Source: Mauremys mutica
Lineage: Eukaryota; Chordata; Testudines; Geoemydidae
Assembly: GCF_020497125.1 (NCBI RefSeq)
Contig: NC_059073.1
Coordinates: 147,297,259 to 147,361,258 of the forward strand
DNA length: 64,000 bases
Direction of reading: 5' to 3'
This document shows, in pieces, positions 12,701 through 21,655 of the stretch. The position numbers and the translations under genes were made by a program. Position 1 is the first letter of the stretch. Each line of letters starts with the position of its first letter. The notes beneath the pieces were generated by a model that worked only from the letters and a program-made list of their open reading frames with translations, made no database searches and was not told the origin of the DNA.

Positions 12701-14349
12701 TAAGGGGCACAGGGCGGCAGTCAGGGGATAGGGAGCGGGGGGTTGGAGGGGGGTGGGGTCCCGGGGGAGCGGTTAGGGGTGGGGGGGGTCCCGGGAGGGG
12801 GCAGTCAGGGGACAAGGAGCAGGGGGGATTGGATGGGTCGGGGGTTCTGAGGGGGGAAGTGGGAGGGGGTGGATAGGGGGCCAGGCTGTGTGGGGAGGCA
12901 TAGCCTTCCTTACCCGGGGTGTATTGTATTAAATTGCTCCCCGTAGGAATGTGCTACTTATGAAGTGCCAGGACTGGCAGCTGTAAGTAGTACACCATAA
13001 GTAGCACATTCCTACGGGGAGCAATTTAATACACTACTCCCAGTAGCTCATACAGCTGCGCTGCCTGGCAGGAGCTCACAGCCCTGCTGCCCAGAGCGCT
13101 GGAGGCACGGTGAGCTGAGGCTGTAGGGGAGGGGCCAGGGGCCAGCCTCCCAGCCCGGAGCTCAAGGGTCGGGCAGGACGGTCCCGCGGGCCATGTGTGG
13201 CCTGCGGGCTGGAGTTTGCCCACCTCTGGACTAAATCAAGAATTAACTCTCCCCTTGTGGGTCCCCGGATTAGCTGCTCCAAAAAGCAGTCATTTATAGT
13301 GTTTGGAAATTTTCTCTCTGTATCCTGTCCTGTGGTGACGTGTATCCAGTCAATGCAGGGATGGGGGATTTCAACTATTATTGTGTTTTCTGCCTTTGTA
13401 GCCTCTCTAATCTCCCTGAACATTTCCCAGTCATCACCACCATCCTGGCCAGGCGGTCAGTAGTATGTCCCAGCCGTTAAACGCTCAGTGGTTAAGCATG
13501 GAATGTCCATAGAGATTGTATGGCACAGTTTGATTAATTTCAGATGTTCGCTTTATTTGCCTCTATGCAGAGCAATTCCCCCACTAGCGCGACCTACTCT
13601 GTCGTTCCTGGATATTTGTACCCTGCTTTTACCACTTCCCATTGATTATTCTCATTCCATCAGTTTTCCATGATGCCTATTATAGCGATATCCTCATTCA
13701 GGTCAGGCACTTGAGTTCACCCATCTTAGAATTTAGACTTCTAGCATTTGTATAGAAGCACTTGTTCATTTTGTCAATACTCAGCTGCTTGCCTTCATGT
13801 ATTGTGTTTAAATGGGACTCTTTAATGTGTGACTGTTCCTCACTAGCTCCTGCCTATGCTCTACCAACTCCCTTCCTATCCTCTCTACTAGGATATAGAG
13901 CTCTCCCTTCCCAAAGGGGATGAATGTATTGAAGGGGGAAATCCCTGGGCAAGTCATTTGATTTTCTCAGTTCCCCATCTGCAGAGGGGCACTGCCTGGC
14001 TTCGTGGCGGTGAGAGGATATGTACCCTCTAGATTGTGAAGAGCTTGGTTACTGTGGTGGTGGGGGCCAGATAAGACTCACAGAGGGGTAAGTGGGGGAG
14101 TATCCCCATTTTGCAGAAGGGGAAACGGCGGCACAGAAGTGCCTTGCCCAAGGTCGCTCAGGGTCCGTGTTGATTAGAAGCAGAGCCTAGCTCTCCTGAC
14201 GGCCAGCCCTGTGCCTTCTCCACTAGGCCACGCTGCCTTCCTGAGCTCTGCTGAGGGCAGGAAAGAAACCCCAAAGTGATGGGTTTCCTTTCTCTTTGCA
14301 GATCTGGAAGAGGCGGGATGAGGACGAGACCAACCAGCAGGGGGCGTGA
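3538..14349 (+). CDS. USP39: USP39, C-terminal part (last five coding exons)
   Basis: USP39 is a catalytically inactive ubiquitin-protease-like protein of the U4/U6.U5 tri-snRNP needed for spliceosome assembly. Five exons join in frame: 3538-3726, 3995-4137, 5520-5655, 6285-6371 and 14302-14349. All have AG acceptors and GT donors, and the reading ends at TGA 14347-14349. They encode 171 residues that I recognise as nearly identical to vertebrate USP39, including the motifs [20 protein letters not shown] and [20 protein letters not shown]. At the place where active USPs carry the catalytic His box the protein reads [10 protein letters not shown], fitting the known pseudo-enzyme. The C-terminus [15 protein letters not shown] differs from the mammalian form as I remember it at one position (E for N). 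Earlier exons lie beyond the left edge; I saw none in 1-3537. The last intron (7.9 kb) is filled with CR1, LTR, SINE and DNA-transposon insertions. Confidence 0.97.
3995..4137 (+). CDS. USP39: USP39 exon B
   Basis: Acceptor ctccag ends at 3994 and donor gtgggt starts at 4138. It starts EYKTYKENF and ends within the Thr codon of NFPIT, which the first base of the next exon completes. Confidence 0.95.
4430..4600 (+). repeat. Penelope 3'-end fold-back fragment (degraded hammerhead-like core)
   Basis: Two perfect 32-bp inverted arms (4438-4469 and 4515-4546) flank a 45-bp centre. The flanking tract ctttttacagatccagacta is the same terminal sequence found attached to the Penelope copy at 54411-56057. 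The centre contains CTGGCGA, a GTGGGT/ACCCAT hairpin and GAAAGC, a hammerhead-ribozyme-like layout in which the first core box (CTGANGA) is mutated. It lies in the USP39 intron between exons B and C. Confidence 0.75.
4735..4905 (+). repeat. MIR-family (CORE-SINE) fragment
   Basis: The order is tggctctgccacaaactc, tgtgactctgggcaaatctc, gcctcagtttcctcatctgt, aaaatgggggtgat. This is the standard MIR 3' half. Confidence 0.75.
4906..5519. other. USP39 intron, nothing recognised
   Basis: No exon, repeat family or structured element recognised between the MIR fragment and exon C. Confidence 0.35.
5520..5655 (+). CDS. USP39: USP39 exon C
   Basis: Acceptor ctgctgcag ends at 5519 and donor gtgcgt starts at 5656. 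It encodes [15 protein letters not shown] through HVLHH. Confidence 0.95.
5656..6284. other. USP39 intron, nothing recognised
   Basis: Open frames on the minus strand here (for example 5887-6381) show no family signature. No repeat recognised. Confidence 0.35.
6285..6371 (+). CDS. USP39: USP39 exon D (29 codons)
   Basis: Acceptor tttggcag ends at 6284 and donor gtgagt starts at 6372. It encodes [20 protein letters not shown] and on to EAYIQ, covering the degenerate His-box region. Confidence 0.95.
6372..7048. other. USP39 last intron, first part, nothing recognised
   Basis: About 680 bp of moderately GC-rich intron sequence without recognisable repeats or coding content. Confidence 0.35.
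7049..7128 (+). repeat. tRNA-headed SINE head fragment
   Basis: Reads gcccagtggtcaggtcacta, then agccaggttcaattcctggc, resembling A- and B-box spacing of a tRNA-derived SINE/MIR head. It is cut off by the CR1 fragment that follows. Confidence 0.55.
7129..7692 (-). mobile_element. CR1 LINE 3' fragment
   Basis: On the minus strand this matches the 3' part of the CR1 seen on the + strand at 27100-27640: the conserved stretch coding for the end of ORF2, then the 3' UTR (tggtccatctagcccagtgt). 5'-truncated, as usual for CR1. Confidence 0.85.
7693..9667 (-). mobile_element. CR1 LINE (copy A), 5'-truncated
   Basis: The 3' end at 7695 shows the familiar CR1 terminus (minus strand of tcatagattgtaggactgga). 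Upstream are the RT domain at 8254-9396 and more ORF2 to about 9660, where the minus strand reads [19 protein letters not shown]. It lies antisense in the USP39 intron. Confidence 0.9.
8254..9396 (-). pseudogene. CR1 ORF2 reverse transcriptase fragment
   Basis: An open frame of 380 codons covers most of the non-LTR reverse transcriptase. The landmarks in order are [60 protein letters not shown], then the catalytic FADDTKL, and [18 protein letters not shown] near the end. It has lost the endonuclease half and its true start, and its stop at the 3' side truncates the domain after [10 protein letters not shown]. As a 5'-truncated copy inside an intron it is a dead fragment, although its RT core is unusually open. 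Confidence 0.85.
10346..10994 (+). mobile_element. Solo LTR (Ty3/gypsy-type) with 5-bp target duplication
   Basis: Starts TGTGACGAAG and ends CCGTGACA. It is flanked on both sides by the direct repeat CCTTG (10341-10345 and 10995-10999), and contains AATAAA near 10711. No internal domain is left, so recombination between LTRs removed it. The insertion interrupts the CR1 copy B sequence. Confidence 0.85.
11068..11278 (+). repeat. tRNA-derived SINE with CR1-like tail (turtle CryI type)
   Basis: The head gatacctcggtggtttgagc resembles an A box and gggttgtgagttcagtcctt a B box. The tail ggacttgatgacctttcaag with cccttccagttctaggag is shared with CR1 3' ends, as expected of a SINE that uses CR1 machinery. 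It ends in an A-run at 11265-11278. It supports a turtle origin of the window. Confidence 0.85.
12302..12516. mobile_element. Mariner/Tc1-like MITE
   Basis: The terminal inverted repeats are TACACCTCTGCCCTGATATA (left) and, on the other strand, TACACATCTACCCCGATGTA (right). They match at about 20 of 24 positions and TA ends fit TA-target insertion. A run of about 30 C (from 12413) lies inside. Confidence 0.7.
12562..13228. mobile_element. Non-autonomous hAT element with 8-bp target duplication
   Basis: The ends CAGGGTGGGCAAACTTTTTG and ..GGAGTTTGCCCACCTCTG are hAT-type terminal inverted repeats. The 8-bp direct repeat GACTAAAT flanks both sides (12554-12561 and 13229-13236). No transposase. 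The interior has a G-rich tandem tract (12676-12880) and a perfect 37-bp hairpin. Confidence 0.88.
12926..13032. repeat. Perfect 37-bp inverted repeat inside hAT element
   Basis: Arms 12926-12962 and 12996-13032 are perfect reverse complements around a 33-bp loop; part of the arm is repeated once more near 12634-12665. Confidence 0.9.
13945..14245. repeat. Two MIR-like SINE fragments
   Basis: 13950-14080 reads gggcaagtcatttgattttc and ttccccatctgcag on the + strand. 14100-14240 is the opposite orientation (cccaaggtcgctcagggtcc, tctccactaggccacgctgc). They lie just before the last USP39 exon. Confidence 0.65.
14302..14349 (+). CDS. USP39: USP39 terminal coding exon
   Basis: Acceptor tctttgcag ends at 14301. 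It encodes [15 protein letters not shown] and the TGA stop; the 3' UTR follows directly. Confidence 0.95.
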   Translation: MWKRRDEDETNQQGA

Positions 14350-14830
14350 GAGAAGAGCAGAGTGCTACAGATGTTTACCACCATCCTCTCCAGGGAACCG
14401 GAGGAGAGACTGGGACGCTGCCCCCCACAGCTGGATGGCGCTTCTCATCCCCGGCCTAGCACAATGCACAGTATGTGCCAGCAGGACTCAGCCCGATCAG
14501 CTTCTCCACCAGCCTCCGAGGGGACAGTGGGATGGAGTCTCGAATCACCCAGTGCCCTTCTGCTGGTCTCTGGCTGCACACAGGCCCCAGCAAACCTTGG
14601 CCTGTGCCTGTGGCAGAGGAAGCCGGTCCCGCCTGGAAAACTCTTCAGGGAACCCAGGCTGTTCCCCTCATCTCATGTCCCACCGACGTCCCCATTCCAG
14701 CTGTACTGCCGTTGGCTGGTTGCTGGAGCAGACCCTGCCCTGGGCACAGTGGCTAGCGAGGCTTGGAGCAGGAACGGCCTCTCTTCTACTTGCCAGCCCT
14801 TATGTATATTAAAGGAGTTCAGGCCTGTTT
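14350..14830 (+). promoter_or_regulatory. USP39: USP39 3' UTR with ATTAAA poly(A) signal
   Basis: After the stop codon there is about 460 bp of sequence with no repeat that I recognise, then an ATTAAA hexamer at 14808-14813, a usual variant poly(A) signal. Cleavage would fall near 14830. The position is inferred; no transcript was seen. Confidence 0.65.
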
Positions 14831-15890
14831 TTTATTTCCCTTGCCTGGCCTCATTGCTTCTGAAATCCCATCTGTTCAGTGCGCCTGCTTCTGTCTCCTC
14901 TCAGGCGGGGCCAGGCGGGGTGTGGGATCTCACACCCTGTCAGAGCTGTGGGAAGCCTGCCATTGGCTGTTGGAGTTTGGCAGGACTGTCCCACCTAGCC
15001 CAGCTTCTGTTCGAGTGCCCTCCCCCTCAGCTGGGACAGACTCCAGGCACAACTCCTTTCCCCGCTCCAGAGTCTCCCTTTGAGGATGGTGGGAGCTCCC
15101 CCAGCTCCCATTTTCCTAAGGAGCCAGCAGGGGCCAGACCCTCCAAGGTATCTGGGTACCAAACTCCTATTGAAATGGATGGGACTTAGGCACCCCAATA
15201 CCCTTGGGGGGGCTGGGCCTAGCTCCTCTAACTGCTCTCGGCCTCCTCCTGTTGTGCCCCTGCCTCCCCTGGAGAAGGTGCTGGTCAGGGTGTGGGGGCA
15301 CCCTTCAGAAGGGGAGGAGCGCTCGCCCACCACATCAGAGGAGGTCAGAGTGGAACCACACCACTGGGGTCTCTTTGAGGCGGTCCCACGAGCCTGTTGA
15401 TGGAAAAGTCAGTCAGCCACTGATGGTGGGAGATAGTAGGTGGAAGCTGGTCACTGTGGCTTCAGCAAGTCAGGGACGTGACAGCGTTGTTTGTGTCAGT
15501 GTGAAAACAAGGGCACGTAACCCTTTTGCTGCTGCATGTCGATGACTTTGCAGACAGCAGGCAGGCCGTGGAGGAGCCCTGCGGAGGGTAGTGCACGGAT
15601 GGAGCGTATTCGCTCAGGAGGCTCCTTCTGACCCCTGCTGCTTTCCCCCTGCCTCTGCTTTGGGTGTGTGGCTCCGGGTTCACAAGGCATGGGAAGAAGG
15701 GCAGGCCGAGAGGATGATGGGACGTGTTCCATCCGACCAGGGGCTTGGTGGCAGTAAGTGTTAGAACTGCCCTTCCTTTGTTTAAGCCAGCAATTCCCTC
15801 ACCCTCTTGGTTACACCTGTTGTGCTATAATCCTCCTCTTGTCCTTGCACTGGTCTAATCGGAGGCGTGGTTTGACACCGGTTTGAAATG
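14831..15890. other. USP39 downstream flank, nothing recognised
   Basis: Open frames up to 113 codons exist on both strands but have no family signature. No repeat family recognised. Confidence 0.35.
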
Positions 15891-15892
15891 GC

Positions 15893-16075
15893 ACTGTGAG
15901 GCAGTGTAGCCTAGTGGATGGAGCATTGAGCTGGAACTCGAGACCTGCTGGCCTGCAAGGTGACCTTGGGCAAGTCACTGCCTGTGCCTCAGTTTCCCCA
16001 TCCTTAAAATGCATTGATGGCACTGACCTCTCTAAAGTGCTCTGATGAAAAGCACTCGATAAGAGCCAGGATTTG
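15893..16075 (+). repeat. MIR-family SINE
   Basis: cagtgtagcctagtggatgg, gtgaccttgggcaagtcact and cctcagtttccccatcctta in order are the MIR signature. Confidence 0.75.
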
Positions 16076-16970
16076 ACTCTAAGCTACAGGCTGTCCACAT
16101 GGGCTGGCACAAATGGAACTAAGCTGATGCAAGGCTGTGTCTAGAGAGGCTTTTCAGTCACTATTTACACTGCTAGAGTTAAACGGGTGCAAACCCCTGA
16201 GTGTTCCCGCATCACAGCGGCTTATTTCCCGTCACCCTGTGCGCTCCCAGGCGCCTGGAACTAAATCCCAATGAGCCTCTGAAACTGAAGTAAGAGCAGC
16301 ACTGGTTTAAATTCACACCTTGGCACATCTTCCCCCAGCAAGGAGCTCCTAGGACCCTGGGTCAAACGGTCAGAAACTAGGTGATTTAGGAGCCTACATC
16401 CTGCTTTTACAAGGGATTTAGGCTCTTAGGGGGTGGATTTTTAACTGTGTGTGAGTAGCTAAAGATGTAGATAGATGCCTGGTAATTTTCAAACGTGCCA
16501 TATCTGCCTCTTGAAATGTCCAGGTAACTGAAATCTGTCCTGCCCCAGTACCATCCCCCCTGGCTTGGAGCACCTGCTTTTTGTCATCACTGGTTCTCGG
16601 GGGGGGGGCGGGGGTTATATTCTGCTGCTATGGCCGTGTGCATCAGAGCTGCTGTAACAGCACCAGTGAAAACCAGCAGGACTGGCTGGGAAATTCTACA
16701 TGGGAGAGGGTATGTGAAAAACGGGACACTCTTCATGAACCTGCTTCCTGCTCTGTTATTTACAGTCGCTGAGAACTGGGCCCATGAACCTACAGCCAGT
16801 GCAGGGTGCCTCTAAAAGAGGTGTATTAAACTCCCAGGGTTTGAGGGGGTCGAATTGAAATTGTTGTAAGCTTGGTGCTAATGAACAGCCACAAGAGCTG
16901 GAGAGCTACTAAAACGGTTGCCAGAAAGCTAGACACCTTTTGAGTGTCTAGGCCAGATTCTAGGCATTGG
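16076..16970. other. Intergenic sequence before the DIRS element
   Basis: No coding content or clear repeat recognised. A G-run (16600-16612) is the only low-complexity feature. Confidence 0.35.
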
Positions 16971-17139
16971 TTCTTCTTCGAGTGATTGCTCCTATGCATT
17001 CCAGTCAGGTGTGCGCGCCGTGCGTGCACGGCATCTCGGAACTTTTTTACCCTAGCAACTCCGGCGGGCCGAGTGGCGCCGCTATGGCGTCTGTTATATA
17101 CCTCAGCCGGCCCGTCCGCTCCTCAGTTCCTTCTTACCG
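16971..17139 (+). repeat. DIRS left inverted terminal repeat
   Basis: Begins ttcttcttcgagtgattgct and runs to about ttccttcttaccg. It is the reverse complement of 22853-23063 except for an extra stretch of about 20 bp in the right copy (near 22920) and scattered differences. Confidence 0.9.
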
Positions 17140-17320
17140 CCCGTGACGGCCAGTTGGAACTGTGGAGTGCTCTCTGTCCTCCACTACCCTAGCTCTCGCT
17201 ACTGTTCTTTGTATATAGTTCGTTAGTACTTCGTGTAGATAGTTTTCATAGTTAGTTAGTTAGGTTTTAGGATAGGGTTAAGGGGTGTATCCCCTCCCTT
17301 TCCTCCCCCGGTGCGGGCTC

Positions 17321-19639
17321 ATGCCCAAGGCACCGGGCTTTAAGCCCTGCGCAGCGTGCCAGAGGCCTATGCCAGTCGGGGACCCACACGACACCTGCCT
17401 CCGTTGCCTGGGTGAAGGACACCGAACAGATAAGTGTTCTTTCTGTTCCGCCTTCAAGCCGCGAACTCGAAAGGAGCGGGACATTCGATTGAAACAACTC
17501 CTAATGGAGGCGTCGCTCCAGCCCCCGGCACCGGCCGCGCCGGCACCGAGAGCTTCTTCGGTGCAGAGCGCACCGGCGGCACCAAGCCGCTCCGGCACCG
17601 CGGCCCCACTGCCTCAGCCAGCGGCTCCGAAGACCCGGCACCGCTCGCTCTCGCCCTCGAGAAAACACAAGCTGGCGAAGGCACTTGCTAAGGCCCGCGC
17701 TGAGGACTCAGCGAAGACAATTGCGCCACCTGCGACCCCTGCGGTGACTGTGCACAAGATGTGCACCGGGCCATTGACTCCGGCACCGCAAGGGCCGTCG
17801 AGTCCGGCATCGCCACGCTCCCCGGCACCGACCGTGGTCGAGCCCAGGCTGCCATCTACGCCGGAGACATTCTCCTCGGCGCGCGAGCTAATACAGCTCA
17901 TAGAGGCACCGAGCCTCCGGCCCCTGGCACCACCGGCGTGGGCTGTAGTGTCGGCAGGAAAACCGGCCATGATGCTCTGGCCGCCCTCTCCGGACAGACG
18001 GCACGGACGACCCTCCCGCTCTCGGTCACGTTCCTGGTCCCGGCGTAGATCACCGTCCCGTCGATCGCGATCTCGGCACTGCTCGCCATCGCGGTACCGA
18101 TCGCCGTCTCGACGTCGGTCGAAGTCCCGGTACCGCTCGTCATCACGGTACCGGTCGCACTCCCGGCATCGCACCAGGTCCCGATCGCCATCGCGTCGGC
18201 ACCGACAAAGGTCTCCGTCCCGGCACCGTTCCCGGCGCAGCCGCTCCCGGCACCGCAGGTCCGATTCCCGGTCGAGCTCCCGGCACCGCGGCACGCGTTG
18301 GTCTCGGTCACCATCCCGGTACCGTGACGACCGGCACCGATCCTCGGCACCGTCCAGGGCCGGACTGCCTCGATCGACGGCGCAATCGATCAGCGCCTCG
18401 GCACCGCCATGGCCATCCCGCTCTGCATCGGTCGCCTCCGCGGTGGACAGCACTGCCCGCCTTCCGCCTACCCCGCACGGCCAACCTCAAGGGGCACAGC
18501 AGTGGGGATTCTGGGTGCCATGGGCCCAGTGCGAGGCTCAGGGGGTGCCATTGCCCCCGAAAGCCCCTGCTTCCGAGCACAGGGTTCCAGAGGTGACGGT
18601 TAGCCGGCCGCCCCCTTCTACACGTGAGCCTGACCGCGAGGGGACCATGCAGCCCGACCCAGCCGATGAACAGTCCGCAGGTCCTTCGACGGAGGTCGCT
18701 GTCCAAGGCTTGTCCTCGTCCTCCTCACTGGACGAGGCGGTGGCCGGAGCGTCTACCAAGGAGCCACCGCCTATAGACCTGAAGGCCCATCAAGACCTGC
18801 TTCGCCGCGTAGCGACGGCTATGGCTCTTCCAGTGGCGGAGGTTCAGGAGGGCGAGCACCCTATCACCATCGTCGTTGGTGCAGAGGCTCCCGTGCGAGT
18901 GGCGTTGCCGTTTGTGCGAACAATACAGAAAAACGCCACCACACTTTGGCAGACGCCTGCGTCCGTCCCCCCTACGGCTCGTGGGGTCGAGCGGAAATAT
19001 TCAGTCCCCCCCACGGGCTATGAGTATCTCTATACTCACCCAACTCCAGACTCGTTGGTCGTCCAGTCGGTCAACGACAGGGAGAGGGACGGTCAACCTG
19101 CCCCTGCGCCCAAGTCGAAGGACGCGTGGTGCATGGACCTGTTAGGCCGCAAAATCTACTCGGCGGGCGGCCTACAGATGCGCATCGCCAACCAGATGGT
19201 CCTCCTCGCCAGGTACGTCTTTGACATCATGACGTCCCTGGCGAAGTTTACAGAGCTCCTGCCAACAGCCTCCCGCCAGGAGTTCTCGGCGATGTTGGAC
19301 GAGGGAAAGAAATCGTCCAGGTCCTCCATCACGGCCGCCCTCGATGCTGCGGACTCGGGAGCTCGGACCTTAGCCTCCGGCGTGACGATGCGGCGCATCG
19401 CCTGGCTGCAGTCCTCCACCCTGCCGCCGGAGGTGCAATATACACTACAGGACCTGCCGTTTGACACTCAGGGTCTCTTCTCCGAGAAGACTGATTCCCG
19501 GATCCAGACCCTGAAAGACGGTCGCATTGCCATCCGCACCCTAGGGATGCACACGCCGGCAACACAGCGCAGGTCCTTCCGGCAGCAACCCCCACGGTCC
19601 TTCCACCAACAACGCTACCGCCTGTACAATAGCCGGTGA
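17321..19639 (+). CDS. DIRS ORF1 (Gag-like) with Cys-pair head and RS-rich domain
   Basis: An open frame of 772 codons from ATG 17321 (an in-frame GTG lies at 17285) to TGA 19637-19639. Residues 10-42 hold three CxxC pairs (CAAC, CLRC, CSFC), a probable zinc-binding head. A proline/alanine-rich stretch follows. About residues 227-340 are an almost pure Arg-Ser/Arg-His tract (for example RSRSRSWSRRRSPSRRSRSR). The C-terminal third (from about residue 490) is less biased, with segments such as DLLGRKIYSAGGLQMRIANQ and TRTLASGV-like text, probably the conserved Gag core. The role is inferred from position and composition: packaging of element RNA. It has no stop or frameshift. Confidence 0.85.
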   Translation: MPKAPGFKPCAACQRPMPVGDPHDTCLRCLGEGHRTDKCSFCSAFKPRTRKERDIRLKQLLMEASLQPPAPAAPAPRASSVQSAPAAPSRSGTAAPLPQPAAPKTRHRSLSPSRKHKLAKALAKARAEDSAKTIAPPATPAVTVHKMCTGPLTPAPQGPSSPASPRSPAPTVVEPRLPSTPETFSSARELIQLIEAPSLRPLAPPAWAVVSAGKPAMMLWPPSPDRRHGRPSRSRSRSWSRRRSPSRRSRSRHCSPSRYRSPSRRRSKSRYRSSSRYRSHSRHRTRSRSPSRRHRQRSPSRHRSRRSRSRHRRSDSRSSSRHRGTRWSRSPSRYRDDRHRSSAPSRAGLPRSTAQSISASAPPWPSRSASVASAVDSTARLPPTPHGQPQGAQQWGFWVPWAQCEAQGVPLPPKAPASEHRVPEVTVSRPPPSTREPDREGTMQPDPADEQSAGPSTEVAVQGLSSSSSLDEAVAGASTKEPPPIDLKAHQDLLRRVATAMALPVAEVQEGEHPITIVVGAEAPVRVALPFVRTIQKNATTLWQTPASVPPTARGVERKYSVPPTGYEYLYTHPTPDSLVVQSVNDRERDGQPAPAPKSKDAWCMDLLGRKIYSAGGLQMRIANQMVLLARYVFDIMTSLAKFTELLPTASRQEFSAMLDEGKKSSRSSITAALDAADSGARTLASGVTMRRIAWLQSSTLPPEVQYTLQDLPFDTQGLFSEKTDSRIQTLKDGRIAIRTLGMHTPATQRRSFRQQPPRSFHQQRYRLYNSR

Positions 19640-19730
19640 CCGCCTCCAAATCGCCGTCGTCCTTCCGGCAATAGGCGTAGCCAGGGCCAGGCCTCTTCCA
19701 AGGCCCCTCAGGGGTCCAAGCAGGCCTTTT

Positions 19731-21655
19731 GATGGGACGCACGAGGACGGCCCATCACTCTCCCTACTGGATCCTACCCCTTTATTTTACAACCGCCTTT
19801 CCCATTTCTTTTCGGCGTGGTCCCAATTAACAACGGACAACTGGGTGCTTCAAACAGTCCAGTCGGGATACCGCCTTCAATTTGTTTCGCCCCCACCTTC
19901 CCACCCACCCTCCCTGTCCCTCTTCAGGGACCCCTCTCACGAGCAAGTCCTCTTACAAGAGGTCCAGACTCTGTTGAGCGTGGGTGCCATAGAAGCAGTG
20001 CCTCAAGACAGGCAGGGCAGGGGATTCTACTCCCGTTATTTTCTCATCCCCAAAGCGAAAGGGGGGCTACGTCCTATCCTGGACCTTCGCGAGCTGAACA
20101 AGTACCTGCTCAAGCCCAAGTTTCGCATGGTCACCTTGGGGACCATCATTCCCTCTCTGGATCCGGGAGACTGGTTTGCCGCCCTCGACATGAAGGACGC
20201 CTACTTCCATGTCGCGATCTATCCTCCCCATCGACGTTACCTCCGGTTTGTGGTCAACAACGCCCACTACCAGTTCGCCGTGTTGCCGTTCGGGCTCTCC
20301 ACCGCACCGAGGGTATTTACCAAATGCATGGCGGTGGTTGCCGCAGCCCTCCGCCGTCGTCGAATACATGTCTACCCGTATCTCGACGACTAGTTCGCGG
20401 ACAGTCTCGACAGCTGGTGATGGGCCAGTTGACAGATATACTGTCCCTCTTCCGACGTCTCGGTCTTCTCATCAACACCGAGAAGTCCACCTTGATCCCG
20501 TCGCAGCGGGTGGAGTTCATTGGAGCGGTCCTCGACTCCTCGTTGGCCCGGGCTTGCCTACCGCGATCTCAACATCAGACGATGGTCTCCCTCATCCGGG
20601 ACCTCGTCTCCTTCCCGACCACGACGGTGCGCTCCTGCCTCCGCCTCCTGGGCCACATGGCATCATGCACGTACGTCACCGCCTACGCGCGGCTTCACCT
20701 CCGCCCATTCCAGTCTTGGCTCGCGTCGGTGTACCGGCCGCATCGAGATCCCATCGATATGGTGGTCACAGTCTCCAGGCGAACACTCGAGTCCCTCAAC
20801 TGGTGGCTAGACCCGGAGATTGTCTGTGTGGGAGTCCCGTTCCATCCTCCTCGCCCGTCCGCCTCTCTGACCACGGATGCCTCAGCGCTCGGTTGGGGAG
20901 CTCACCTGGGCGATCTTCACACCCAAGGTCTGTGGTCGCCCCAGGAGCTCGCTCTGCACATCAATGTCCGCGAGTTGCGAGCGATCCATCTGGCCTGTCG
21001 CACCTTCCGCACCCACCTGCAAGGCCGCTGTGTGACAGTGTTCACGGACAATACGTCAGCTATGTTCTACGTGAACAAACAAGGCGGAGCCCGCTCCTCC
21101 CTCCTCTGCAAGGAAGCGATGCTCCTGTGGGACTTCTGTGTGACCCACTCCATTCACCTGGAAGCGTCCTTTCTTCCGGGAGTGCAGAACACGCTGGCCG
21201 ACCGTCTCAGCAGGTCGTTCCTCTCCCACGAGTGGTCCCTCCGTCCCGATGTAGTACACACAATCTTCCAGAGGTGGGGGTTTCCCCAAGTAGACCTATT
21301 CGCGTCCAAGGAGAACAGGAAGTGCCACCTGTTTTGCTCGTTCCGGGGTCACTCGCCGGGCTCCCTGTCGGACGCCTTCCTGTATTCCTGGAAGGATCGC
21401 CTGCTCTACGCCTTCCCTCCGTTCCCGCTCGTACACCGAGTGCTGCAGAAGCTTCGGAGGGACAAAGCCAGCATCATTCTCGTGGCTCCGGCCTGGCCGA
21501 GGCAGCACTGGTACACCCTGCTGCTCGAGCTCTCCGCTCGGGATCCCATCCCCCTTCCGTTGTGGCCGGACCTCATCACCCAGGACTTCGGCAGACTCCG
21601 CCACCCGAACCTGCAGTCCCTCCATCTTACAGCTTGGTACCTGCGTGGTTGACCC
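19731..21655 (+). pseudogene. DIRS reverse transcriptase - RNase H - methyltransferase-like ORF, broken after YLDD
   Basis: RT reads in one frame to 20396: GFYSRYFLIPKAKGGLRPIL, LDMKDAYFHV, QFAVLPFGLSTAPRVFTK, and the catalytic box YPYLDD. The next codon is TAG. The homologous frame then continues 2 bases out of register, where the spacing to the next conserved block is about 4 bases short of a whole frame. After that, RNase H reads SLTTDASALGWGAHLG, LRAIHLACRTF, TVFTDNTSAMFYVNKQGG and LADRLSRS, followed by a domain with DAFLYSWKDRLLYAFPPFPL that in DIRS elements is described as adenine-methyltransferase-like. The ORF ends at 21655. One nonsense plus one small deletion make this copy defective. 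Confidence 0.88.

Larger units (their letters stand above)
9668..13905 (-). mobile_element. Long CR1 LINE (copy B), carrying four younger insertions
   Basis: CR1 ORF2 sequence reads on the minus strand in several pieces. They are [20 protein letters not shown] (about 10000), the RT palm approach (11280-11640), the linker coding [18 protein letters not shown] (11830-11910), and an endonuclease/linker segment with [20 protein letters not shown] (13230-13300). The pieces are separated by insertions at 10346-10994 (LTR), 11068-11278 (SINE), 12302-12516 (mariner-like MITE) and 12562-13228 (hAT). Many stops and frameshifts show an old copy. The 5' boundary near 13905 is approximate. Confidence 0.8.

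Noticed and set aside
14362..15189. 275-codon frame after USP39
   Set aside because: Lies in the 3' UTR and flank; no signature.
17614..18453. 279-codon minus-strand frame, Arg/Asp rich
   Set aside because: Antisense shadow of the RS-rich Gag tract.
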